Of a stretch of 15,797 nt of DNA, positions 7,584 through 14,805 are shown piece after piece. Location: positions 1-15,797 of the forward strand of contig CAYFLR010000096.1 of NCBI GenBank assembly GCA_964343805.1. The letters run 5' to 3'. Numbering within the stretch: position 1 is the stretch's first letter; every line of letters starts with the position of its first letter. The translations under genes were made by a program, and so were the position numbers. The notes beneath the pieces were generated by a model. That model saw only the letters and a program-made list of their open reading frames with translations, did no database searches and was not told the origin of the DNA. The DNA is from CAYFLR01 sp964343805. GTDB lineage: Bacteria; Bdellovibrionota_B; Oligoflexia; CAYFLR01.

Positions 7584-10562
7584 TCATAGATCAGAAATCA
7601 CCGGCTGGACCAAAACGCCTTCATGATGCTTACCATCCACTTTGGCATAAAAAGAACTGGAAACAACACCATGTTTGATAAATTCTGTTTCAGATTCCAC
7701 CTGCAAGGAGTTTAACCAATCCCAATCAATAAAATCGTTATGGTTTTCTGAGAGGGTCAAATAAAGAACTCCCAAAGAGGTTATATTTTGGAAAAAATGG
7801 GTTCCTAAAGAGGGATCTACATTAAAACCATCCATTTGAGTCTCTATAATCACGCGAGCATTGGAAATGTCACCCCATTGAACTGGTATACCGAGCCAGC
7901 GATCCATAGTCCCCCATCGACCTGGCCCAATCAAGGCAAAATGCCTGTTTAAATTTGTTAAACGAGCATTTAGTTCTCCTATCTGTCTAGCAATTTCAAT
8001 CGTATGAGAATTTTTAAAGGCTTCAGGTTTAACCCAAATAATATCTGACAATCCAGTTAAAACCCCGTTACCCAACGCTGAACTCGACTGAACAAAAGCT
8101 CCGGCAACATCTCCGTGATTAATCTCTACTTCGGTATGATCTTTCAAACCTACCATGGGTCTAATCTGTAAAATGGTGATTTCAGGTCTCTCTCTATTTT
8201 CATTTGCCAAATTGAGAACAAACTCTATTTCTATAGGGCATCCCATTCCCTTCGCTCCCATGGCAAGTAGATCCGTTAATATCTCAGCTAGAGGAACCTT
8301 ACGGTGTTTCAAAATAGAAGCAAAAGTTAAGACTCTTGCACCTTGATCGCCTGAAATATCTCTTATGATATTATCATTGTGATCATAAGAACTGGTAAGT
8401 TTCTTAATTGCCCGCTCAGAAATGGCTTCTGATAGCTCTCTCCGCTCCACGGTTAATTCATTTATAAGGGTGTGATTATCACTACTTCCTTCCATATTTA
8501 GGGCATAAAAATACTGTTGTGACTGCTTTACAAATTGCTCCGGATTGGACAAATGGGGGATAAATTGAGGATAGCGCGGTGAAAATCGCATGGAAGCTCC
8601 GCCTTCTACCACAATCTTTCCCAGCCCTAAAGAGATAAAGGAAATTCCTTCTTCAGGTTTCATATAAGATACAGGATAATAGTTATGAGATTGGGCCACC
8701 CCTGAAATATCAGGATAAAAATACTTTCCTTCATGGTTACCTACTATAGGCTGAATAATCACAGCCATTTTTTCCTCTTCGGTACGATGAGAAGTAGATT
8801 CAGCATATTTACGTGAGGAAGAATAAAAAACAGATCCATAGACTAATTTCACAGCTTTAATTAAAGAGTCAATTCTCTCTTCCAAATTAGGTTCGCAATT
8901 GGGAATCATTAGAGTGGAGTAAAGACCGGCATAAGGTTGGACCTGGCTATCTTCTAATAAACTTGAAGACCTTATAGCAATAGGCATTCCACGCTTTTCT
9001 ATAAAAGTTCTAACCTGATAAGTCGCATCCTCTGGAAATTGGGCGTTAATAAACCTCTCAGCAATTTCTTCATTAGAACACTCAGCATCATAAAAGTGCT
9101 CCAAGTTATTATTCTTTACAAATTGATCGAATATTTCTGTGGTGAGCACCAAGGTTTTCGGAATAGAGATATCAACCTCTTTCCACTTCTCAAAAATGGA
9201 CTTCTCATCCTTAAGTAAAGAGGACAGGAAAGCTAACCCTCTTGCTTTTCCACCCATGGAACCATTACCAATCTTGATAAAATCAATATCGAGATCATCA
9301 TTATCTGAACTATAATTGACCACCACACCTTTCTGCCTCGCCACTCGGACGGCATGAATACTATCCACCATATACTGACGGGCTTCTTCCAACTCTTCAT
9401 AGGCTAAACTTTTTAAAATCTTAAAACGGGAAGCTAATAAAATCTCAGAACGAGCCATCAACCATCTATAAAAATGACTTTGTGACACATGATAGAAAAG
9501 AGAGTCAGAGGGAATGTCTGGTAAAATACGTTCAAGGGTCACTAAGTCCCTTGCCCTGGCAACCTCTTCAAAATTAGGTCTTCGAAAAACAAAATCTCCA
9601 AATGCGAGATCTTGAATAAAAAAGGCCCGCAGCGCTGCATGCAAGGTAGGAATGTTTTTATCTAAAAAATGGGCTGGAATGCTATCAGCTTTCACATGAT
9701 TTCGAGAATCTGAGCTACATAGTAAAAGAGGAAGGTCAGGGTTTTCAACACGAATCTTACTTAAAAGCTGAACTCCTGCTTCTTCATTTATTTCCCCTCC
9801 CCTAGAATACCGTGTATCAGAAATAATACACATGATGAATTCACGATATTGCTCATAATAGGCGATAGCATCTTCATAGCATCCAGCTACCAAAATTTTA
9901 GGACGGGCTCTTAGTCGAAGTAATTGATGCTCTGGATTTAGCCCCTCTTCCATCACAGAACGAGTTTGCTTTACCACTTCCTTATATATAATAGGAAGCA
10001 AAGAGGAGGTATAGAGCGATGAGTCATCAATAAAGATTATCACCCTCACTTTGGCCTGCTGTGTATCATGCTCTACATTTAAATGATCTTCAGCCCATTT
10101 GATCAGGGCAAAAAAGATATCATTATTTCCCAACCAGGCAAACACCCTATCAATTCCATGCTTTCCCGCTTTCTCCTGATATTCATCGGTCATAGCTGTA
10201 CTATGAGTCAGCATCGTCACCGTCAAATTAGGATCATGTTTTTTTACTTCAGAACCAAAAGTGAATACATTCATATCTATGAGCTGAGGCATGGTAATGA
10301 TCAAATCAAAATGTTGTTCTTTGATGATCTTGAGAGCCTTCATCGCACTGGAAACTCGGGTCATTCGAGGAGGAGGATGGGGAATACTTAAACCAAAATA
10401 CTCTTGGGAAAGTGCTTCGCCCAATAATCCATCTTCCTCCATAACAAAGGCATCATAGGGGCTAGATACTAAAAGAATTTCTTGAACCCGAAATGGCATC
10501 AGTTCATGAAACTTCTTAAAACCAGCCTGAAAATGGGGGATGGATACAGGAAGCTTATCCAT
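7584..10562 (-). CDS. Receiver-receiver-PPDK_N fusion: regulated PEP synthase-like nucleotide-binding protein of unknown function
   Basis: A 992-residue cytoplasmic protein. Residues 25-160 look like a degenerate receiver domain. Its acidic pair, phospho-acceptor Asp and Lys are replaced (VSSPYD, LIITMPQ, FAWLGN). Residues 172-315 form a second receiver with every catalytic residue in place: D179/D180 (IIFIDDSS), acceptor D249 (IISDTRY), S283/S284 and K302 (FLDKN). Residues 428-805 match the N-terminal ATP-binding domain of pyruvate phosphate dikinase/PEP synthase: IGNGSMGGKARGLAFL, GMPIAIRSSSLLEDS at 525-539 and the closing ILQIRPM at 797-803. The phospho-histidine swivel domain (TSH motif) and PEP/pyruvate TIM barrel are absent. 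A conserved-looking tail contains GPGRWGTMDRWLGIP at 879-893. It cannot run the full PEP synthase cycle alone. A plausible role is a phosphorylation-gated ATP-dependent phosphotransferase acting on another protein or small molecule. The ATG at 10560-10562 is 3 bp after the coaE stop, with its AGGA site inside the coaE end, so they are coupled. Confidence 0.85.
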   Translation of the reverse strand: MDKLPVSIPHFQAGFKKFHELMPFRVQEILLVSSPYDAFVMEEDGLLGEALSQEYFGLSIPHPPPRMTRVSSAMKALKIIKEQHFDLIITMPQLIDMNVFTFGSEVKKHDPNLTVTMLTHSTAMTDEYQEKAGKHGIDRVFAWLGNNDIFFALIKWAEDHLNVEHDTQQAKVRVIIFIDDSSLYTSSLLPIIYKEVVKQTRSVMEEGLNPEHQLLRLRARPKILVAGCYEDAIAYYEQYREFIMCIISDTRYSRGGEINEEAGVQLLSKIRVENPDLPLLLCSSDSRNHVKADSIPAHFLDKNIPTLHAALRAFFIQDLAFGDFVFRRPNFEEVARARDLVTLERILPDIPSDSLFYHVSQSHFYRWLMARSEILLASRFKILKSLAYEELEEARQYMVDSIHAVRVARQKGVVVNYSSDNDDLDIDFIKIGNGSMGGKARGLAFLSSLLKDEKSIFEKWKEVDISIPKTLVLTTEIFDQFVKNNNLEHFYDAECSNEEIAERFINAQFPEDATYQVRTFIEKRGMPIAIRSSSLLEDSQVQPYAGLYSTLMIPNCEPNLEERIDSLIKAVKLVYGSVFYSSSRKYAESTSHRTEEEKMAVIIQPIVGNHEGKYFYPDISGVAQSHNYYPVSYMKPEEGISFISLGLGKIVVEGGASMRFSPRYPQFIPHLSNPEQFVKQSQQYFYALNMEGSSDNHTLINELTVERRELSEAISERAIKKLTSSYDHNDNIIRDISGDQGARVLTFASILKHRKVPLAEILTDLLAMGAKGMGCPIEIEFVLNLANENRERPEITILQIRPMVGLKDHTEVEINHGDVAGAFVQSSSALGNGVLTGLSDIIWVKPEAFKNSHTIEIARQIGELNARLTNLNRHFALIGPGRWGTMDRWLGIPVQWGDISNARVIIETQMDGFNVDPSLGTHFFQNITSLGVLYLTLSENHNDFIDWDWLNSLQVESETEFIKHGVVSSSFYAKVDGKHHEGVLVQPVISDL

Positions 10563-10565
10563 TTT

Positions 10566-11177
10566 TTATCCTAGAATTTGCTGCAAAATAGCTTCTGCCT
10601 TTGATCTAAGCGATGTAATATCTTGATCATTAAAAAGGCAGTAATCCACTTTGGATTTTATAAGATCCGAAGTCATTTGATTATTTAAAATGGATTGGGC
10701 ATTAGCTAGCGGAGTACCGTCTCGCTCACTTAACCTTTTACTGCAGAGCTCGTCTGAAGCAATTACGCCGATACTATGATCAATCTGATCAATCAAATCT
10801 GATTGAAATAAAATGGCACAATCAAAAATAACCAATGAATGATCGATAAAAAAGTTCTCTTTCTTTTTTACAATGGCCTCTCTCATCAGAGGATGAAGAA
10901 TGGATTCAAGTTTCTGTAATAAGTCAGGAGCTGTGAATACATCTTTTCTAAGCTGTTCACGATTTAGCTCTCCATCTGTAGTAATATACTGCTTACCCAT
11001 TTCGCTAGCCACCAAAGGAATGGCGGTTCCTCCAGCCATGGATATCTCACGAGCCACTTGATCGGCATCAATTATAGGAAAACCTTTTTCCGAAAAAAAC
11101 TTACAAACAGTTGACTTACCACTGGCAGCACGACCAGTAACACCAATTACTCTCTTCGAAGTAGTTTTTGAATTCAA
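10566..11177 (-). CDS. coaE: Dephospho-CoA kinase
   Basis: A 203-residue kinase that adds the 3'-phosphate to dephospho-CoA, the last step of coenzyme A synthesis in the cytoplasm. It has the P-loop GRAASGKST (15-23; most homologues read GxxGSGKS), the DADQVARE motif (37-44), LHPLMR (94-99) and the C-terminal NNQMTSDLIKSKVDY segment (165-179) typical of the LID/helical region. Length is normal. The start is TTG at 11175-11177, chosen because AGGAG (11185-11189) lies 7 bp upstream and no ATG precedes the P-loop suitably. It is the first gene of a two-gene unit with the receiver-PPDK_N protein. It diverges from the hydantoinase gene over a 114-bp AT-rich spacer in which a TAAAAT-like -10 is visible but no convincing -35. 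Confidence 0.95.
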   Translation of the reverse strand: MNSKTTSKRVIGVTGRAASGKSTVCKFFSEKGFPIIDADQVAREISMAGGTAIPLVASEMGKQYITTDGELNREQLRKDVFTAPDLLQKLESILHPLMREAIVKKKENFFIDHSLVIFDCAILFQSDLIDQIDHSIGVIASDELCSKRLSERDGTPLANAQSILNNQMTSDLIKSKVDYCLFNDQDITSLRSKAEAILQQILG

Positions 11178-11291
11178 TGCTTAACTCCTAGATCCAAGTT
11201 TTCCACTTTGAGCATTATTCATATATTTTAACCGAAAAATAAACTGAATTAAATAGAGATTCCCAAGAGGATTTAGTATAAAAGTATAGAT

Positions 11292-12674
11292 ATGAATGCA
11301 AATCATCCTATATACATAACTGGAGGCACTCTCATCTCAGAGGAAAGAGAGTTCTCAGCCGAAATTCTCATTGAAAAGGGTAAGATTGATAAAGTTCAGA
11401 GCTCCATAAAGAAGATCCCACAAAATGCCATACACCTTGATGCCCACGGAAAATATATTTTTCCCGGTGGGATTGACCCTCATGTTCATCTCCACCTTCC
11501 AGTCATGGGAACCCATTCCAGCGATGATTTTTATAGTGGGTCTATCGCCGCTCTCCATGGTGGTACCACCTGTTTAATTGATTTTATCACTCCTCAAAGA
11601 GGGCAACCTTTAAAAGAGGCTTTTAGGCAAAGAAAAGTAGATGCTGAATCATCACTCATTGACTACTCTTTTCATCAAAGTATTGTAGATTTCCACCCAG
11701 GTCTCCTGGATGAAATTAAGCAGAGTATCAAAGAGGGAATCAACTCATTCAAAATCTATTTAGCCTACCAGCAAAGCATCGGCATCACATCCCAGATCCT
11801 GGAAAAAGTGTTGCCCTCTTTAACAGAGCAAAAGGCACTATTGCTGGCTCACTGTGAAACAGAAGAGCTCATCACAACGCAAACTGAGCAACTAATAAAA
11901 GAGGGAAAAACCCATCCCAAATACCACCCAACCGCTCGCCCTTCATTGGCGGAGGCGGATGCGGTTCAAATGTTAATTGATCTTGTTCGCAGGTTTGAGA
12001 CCAAAGCCTATCTTGTCCATATCAGTGCTAAAGAGAGTCTTCCTATTATCACCCAAGCCAAAAGGGACCAACTCCCCGTATATAGTGAAACCTGTCCACA
12101 GTACTTAATGTTAAATGATCGACTTTACCATCAACCTGCTTATAAATCCTCTAGCTACGTAATGAGCCCCCCACTCCGAAAACCCGAGGATCAACAAGCC
12201 CTATGGGACGCACTCAAATCCGATCACTTTAACGTGGTAGCGACGGATCATTGCCCCTTTCATTTATCCCAAAAAAACAAAGACAATCATGACTTTCGAA
12301 AGATCCCAGGAGGTGCAGCGGGTGTTCAATTCCGCCTCCCCCTACTCTTCACCTATGGAGTAAAGAAGGGAAGTCTGTCACTTTCCCAATTTGTAGATCT
12401 TACCTCCACTCAGCCTGCTAAAATATTCGACCTCTTTCCCCAAAAGGGCTGTCTCCGAAAAGGATCCGATGCTGACCTGATTATTTGGAACCCCAATACT
12501 GAATGGGCCATCTCACCAGCCACCGATCAACACAACTGTGATCACTCAGTCTATAATGGGTTAAAGTTACAAGGAAAACCTGAAACGGTTCTAACTAGAG
12601 GGCATATCGCCCTTCATAATGGAGTGTTCGATGCTCCCAAGCAGGGTCGGTTTTTAAGAAGATTCGCTGAATAA
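11292..12674 (+). CDS. Dihydropyrimidinase / D-hydantoinase-like amidohydrolase
   Basis: A 460-residue cyclic amidohydrolase. Predicted binuclear metal ligands are all present: H64 and H66 (DPHVHLHLP), carboxylated K154 (SFKIYLAYQ), H187 (LLAHCETEE), H243 (YLVHISAKES) and D319 (VATDHCPF). Tyr159, five residues after the lysine, corresponds to the substrate tyrosine of dihydropyrimidinases. The barrel's closing motifs GSDADLIIWNP (391-401) and GRFLRRF near the C-terminus also fit. It should open a hydantoin or dihydropyrimidine ring; allantoin cannot be ruled out. No carbamoylase, transporter or other pyrimidine-degradation gene is nearby. The ATG at 11292 follows a weak ribosome site (AGAGGA lies about 19 bp away, too far for strong use). 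The 3' end overlaps the convergent DUF1499 gene by 21 bp. Confidence 0.88.
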   Translation: MNANHPIYITGGTLISEEREFSAEILIEKGKIDKVQSSIKKIPQNAIHLDAHGKYIFPGGIDPHVHLHLPVMGTHSSDDFYSGSIAALHGGTTCLIDFITPQRGQPLKEAFRQRKVDAESSLIDYSFHQSIVDFHPGLLDEIKQSIKEGINSFKIYLAYQQSIGITSQILEKVLPSLTEQKALLLAHCETEELITTQTEQLIKEGKTHPKYHPTARPSLAEADAVQMLIDLVRRFETKAYLVHISAKESLPIITQAKRDQLPVYSETCPQYLMLNDRLYHQPAYKSSSYVMSPPLRKPEDQQALWDALKSDHFNVVATDHCPFHLSQKNKDNHDFRKIPGGAAGVQFRLPLLFTYGVKKGSLSLSQFVDLTSTQPAKIFDLFPQKGCLRKGSDADLIIWNPNTEWAISPATDQHNCDHSVYNGLKLQGKPETVLTRGHIALHNGVFDAPKQGRFLRRFAE

Positions 12675-13103
12675 CAGCTGAAGCTCAATCATCCTCTTTC
12701 TATTCACACCAAAATCACTGTAGCCAATTCGTGAACTCGAACGGTAATGAATCTTCTTTGCCTTCTCATCAAAATAAAACCACACATCATCAGTGAAACG
12801 CAGCAGAGAGCTAGTGAAAGTAAAGTGCAAATAATCTTTTCCTGACTCGACAAGTTCGGTGCGAGGTAACTGAAGGACTATCCCTTCAACCTTTTTTTTT
12901 GCTTCTTTGACACTTATTTTTAGTTCCCAAGGTGGAAGGTAATGGCTGGTGGACTTTGTCAATGAAGAGACACAGTTTGGTGAAGATGGGCAGTTTTCAA
13001 TTAGATGAATAATTTTTTTCTTGCTCATTGATAATCCTTTCTGGGAAGATCCAATAGTAATAACTAGCAACATCAGGCAAAATACAAATATTGATTTTCT
13101 CAT
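12654..13103 (-). CDS. DUF1499 family protein
   Basis: A 149-residue protein matching DUF1499 by two blocks: CPSSPNCVSS (38-47) and the closing HYRSSSRIGYSDFGVNRKR (119-137). The first 20-25 residues are hydrophobic after MRK and may be a signal peptide or membrane anchor. A shorter start at M26 (MSKKK) is possible. The molecular function of DUF1499 is not established. The ATG (13101-13103) shares an ATGA overlap with the stop of the upstream transposase gene, so its translation is probably coupled to that gene. Its 3' end overlaps the convergent hydantoinase gene. No strong ribosome site of its own is visible. Confidence 0.85.
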   Translation of the reverse strand: MRKSIFVFCLMLLVITIGSSQKGLSMSKKKIIHLIENCPSSPNCVSSLTKSTSHYLPPWELKISVKEAKKKVEGIVLQLPRTELVESGKDYLHFTFTSSLLRFTDDVWFYFDEKAKKIHYRSSSRIGYSDFGVNRKRMIELQLLFSESS

Positions 13104-13693
13104 AAATACACCAGATCGCTTACAAGTTGATGATAACTTCGATGCTTGTAATCACTTTCCCCCCTCAACAAAACATATCGAGTGGATTTTATAATTTTCA
13201 TACTCACCATTTTCTTAATAAACCCGTAAAGACAAGAACGAGGGTCATCACTCAGCTTCAAATCACTATTTATATGAAGATGTTTGAGGGTATTAAATAA
13301 TACATATCTAAACCCGTTAACAATATACCTTACTGTCTTTAGAGGTCTCATCCAGTATCTATCACTAAAGACCTGTCCCTTTCTCTTATATAATTTATTC
13401 ACAGCTCGACTAATTTGAGAAACGAACATCCGCATGGTATTTCCAAAAAGGGCATCTCTGGTGAGTTTCCCCTTATCCGTATCATGATCAAATTGAAGTA
13501 TTATGTGAATATGATTCGATAGAATTGAGTAGGCTGAGAGCGCCACACCCGGCTTCTTCGAAACTAAATTCAACAAATAAATTATACTCTTTCTCAAAAT
13601 CGGATGATTAAAATTAACTCCTGGAACGGAGGTCTTGATGGTAAGATGATGAGGCTTAGACTTAAGATACTTTCTCGGTTTATGAGGAATCAT
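13100..13693 (-). CDS. REP-associated tyrosine transposase-like (RAYT, Y1/HUH family)
   Basis: A 197-residue HUH endonuclease-like protein. It has the metal-binding HIH in SNHIHIILQ (H61, H63) and a likely catalytic tyrosine Y130 in FRYVLFNTLKHL. The latter aligns by eye with the DYIHWNPVKH-type segment of E. coli TnpA-REP. KGQVFSDRYW (about 106-115) matches the family's G-x-(V/L)-(W/F)-x-x-R-(F/Y) stretch. RAYTs act on single-stranded REP hairpins, are usually single-copy chromosomal genes, and are not flanked by IS ends; none is seen here. The start at ATG 13691-13693 is preferred: it has GGGAGG 3 bp upstream and lies 34 bp after a predicted promoter start. A TTG at 13747 would extend the frame by 18 codons but lies upstream of that start. 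The ORF looks complete. A GC-rich repeat array lies immediately upstream and DUF1499 is coupled downstream. Confidence 0.82.
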   Translation of the reverse strand: MIPHKPRKYLKSKPHHLTIKTSVPGVNFNHPILRKSIIYLLNLVSKKPGVALSAYSILSNHIHIILQFDHDTDKGKLTRDALFGNTMRMFVSQISRAVNKLYKRKGQVFSDRYWMRPLKTVRYIVNGFRYVLFNTLKHLHINSDLKLSDDPRSCLYGFIKKMVSMKIIKSTRYVLLRGESDYKHRSYHQLVSDLVYL

Positions 13694-13733
13694 AACCCTC
13701 CCGTTTATTGACCTGGCGTTGTTAACAAATAAG

Positions 13734-13763
13734 ATTATCAATTCCAACTAAAAAATCTTCCAA
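13734..13763 (-). promoter_or_regulatory. Putative sigma-70-type promoter of the RAYT-DUF1499 pair
   Basis: On the minus strand TTGGAA (13758-13763) and GATAAT (13734-13739) are separated by 18 bp, giving 4/6 and 5/6 matches. The -10 is extended by an upstream TT, not the TGn form. It lies between the repeat array and the RAYT start. Transcription would begin near 13727, leaving a short leader with the GGGAGG ribosome site. Confidence 0.45.
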
Positions 13764-13777
13764 CGTAAAAAAACAGA

Positions 13778-13977
13778 TTGCTCCGCCCGGGGGAAGTTTG
13801 CTCCGCCGGGGGTAATTTGCTCCGCCCGGGGGAAGTTTGCTCCGCCGGGGGGAAGTTTGCTCCGCCGGGGGTAATTTGCTCCGCCGGGGGTAATTTGCTC
13901 CGCCCGCGGATAATCTGCTCCGCCCGCGGATAATTTGCTCCGCCCAAGGGGATGGAAGGGTATTCCGCCCAGGAAGT
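13778..13977. repeat. GC-rich tandem array of about ten 19-20 bp units with an internal dyad
   Basis: Eight full head-to-tail units begin at 13778, 13798, 13817, 13837, 13857, 13876, 13895 and 13915 (lengths 20, 19, 20, 20, 19, 19, 20, 20). A degenerate ninth unit starts at 13935 and a remnant lies near 13962. The unit core on the plus strand is TTGCTCCGCC followed by a G-run and AAGT or TAAT. On the minus strand nearly every unit has a small imperfect dyad, TCC-x-C...G-x-GGA. Units 1-6 have a C:C mismatch in the stem. Units 7-8 (TCCGC-GG-GCGGA) restore a full 5-bp stem. The array is far richer in G+C than its flanks. It sits just upstream of the RAYT promoter, which suggests REP-like target or regulatory sites; that link is inference. 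There are no spacers, so it is not CRISPR. Confidence 0.9.
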
Positions 13978-14109
13978 TCATTTCTTAAAACACTAACAAT
14001 CTGTTTGTATTTATTATAGATATCAGCACTTTTTACAATAGACACAAAATATTATTTCTGTTAAAACAAAATACATAATTTGATTTCATTTAAAACACCG
14101 TGGGAAGCC
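13978..14109. other. AT-rich intergenic remainder between the array and the metalloprotease gene
   Basis: Together with the array and the RAYT promoter this completes a gene-free stretch of about 415 bp (13694-14109). It contains a perfect minus-strand TATAAT (14013-14018) without a well-spaced -35, which could start a transcript through the array. On the plus strand a CATAAT-like -10 (about 14074-14079) could serve the metalloprotease gene. No RNA gene or convincing ORF is seen. Confidence 0.4.
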
Positions 14110-14805
14110 ATGAGACGTAATTTTTATTTAAGTTTTACACTAGTGATATTAGTTAGTTGTGGATCAACACTACCAACTTATAAAACAGTACGAAAGACCA
14201 CTGCACCTGGTGGGGCTCTTCCGAGCTTACTCTCATCTTTCGAACCTGTTCACTCCAAGGAGGGATGGAGACCTCATCTGCCTATTAATTTTAAATTTGG
14301 GGCTCATTTTCCAAAGCATTTAAGAGACGCTGTTTTTTCTGCAATTTCCACTTGGGAAGAGGCTGTGGGTTATCCGCTTTTTCATTATGAAGGGACAGAT
14401 TTTCTGGCGGGAGATGATTTTGTAGATAAGGAAGACTCATTAGTTGATGATATCGTTGGATTTTATGCGGTTTACGATTGGAAAACTAGAACGGATAAAC
14501 CAGCTAATACTGTTGCCTCCTGTATGTGGGTTAACAGCTTAGATAATCCATCAGCTATTTTAAGAGGGGATATCAGGTTCAATATGGGGCACTTCTCATT
14601 TGGAGATGCTGAATTGTATGAAGATCAAACAGATACTGAGACGGTGGCACTCCATGAGATTGGTCATCTGCTCGGCTTAGGTCATTTTGATGAGATAGAT
14701 AAAGAGTCGATAATGCACTCTACTAAAGACTTAGAGGTAACCCCAGTTGCAAGAAGTCTTTATCCTGCAGATATTTCAGCCATTAACTCTATTTACAATC
14801 CATAG
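14110..14805 (+). CDS. Matrixin-like (metzincin) zinc metalloprotease, putative lipoprotein
   Basis: A 231-residue protein with a lipoprotein signal: basic MRRN, a hydrophobic stretch and the lipobox LVSC, making C17 the lipidated residue. The catalytic part (about residues 52-231) ends with the metzincin motif HEIGHLLGLGH, with zinc ligands H182, H186 and H192 and general base E183. A likely Met-turn lies at M202 in SIMHS. DIRFNMG (154-160) precedes it, as in M10 matrixins. It should cleave proteins or peptides in the envelope or outside the cell. The ATG at 14110 was chosen over a TTG at 14080 because it places the signal sequence at the N-terminus; the ribosome site (GGGAAG, 2-3 bp away) is poor. 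There is no obvious propeptide cysteine switch. The 3' end overlaps the convergent radical SAM gene by 17 bp. Confidence 0.88.
   Translation: MRRNFYLSFTLVILVSCGSTLPTYKTVRKTTAPGGALPSLLSSFEPVHSKEGWRPHLPINFKFGAHFPKHLRDAVFSAISTWEEAVGYPLFHYEGTDFLAGDDFVDKEDSLVDDIVGFYAVYDWKTRTDKPANTVASCMWVNSLDNPSAILRGDIRFNMGHFSFGDAELYEDQTDTETVALHEIGHLLGLGHFDEIDKESIMHSTKDLEVTPVARSLYPADISAINSIYNP

Noticed and set aside
7584..10562. Full phosphoenolpyruvate synthase or pyruvate phosphate dikinase
   Set aside because: The phospho-histidine swivel motif and the C-terminal TIM barrel are missing; only the nucleotide-binding domain is present.
13694..13747. N-terminal extension of the RAYT to a TTG at 13747
   Set aside because: There is no ribosome site at suitable distance, and the codon lies upstream of the predicted transcription start; the ATG at 13693 has a GGGAGG site.
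13778..13977. CRISPR array
   Set aside because: The units are contiguous with no unique spacers, the period is only 19-20 bp, and no cas genes are present.
13100..13977. Complete insertion sequence of the IS200/IS605 type
   Set aside because: No element ends or accessory TnpB are seen, and the catalytic protein resembles RAYT more than IS200 TnpA; the array is on one side only.
13738..13981. Repeat-protein coding genes inside the array
   Set aside because: All three minus-strand frames are equally open because the unit lacks stops; unit lengths of 19 and 20 bp do not preserve a frame and no ribosome site is seen.
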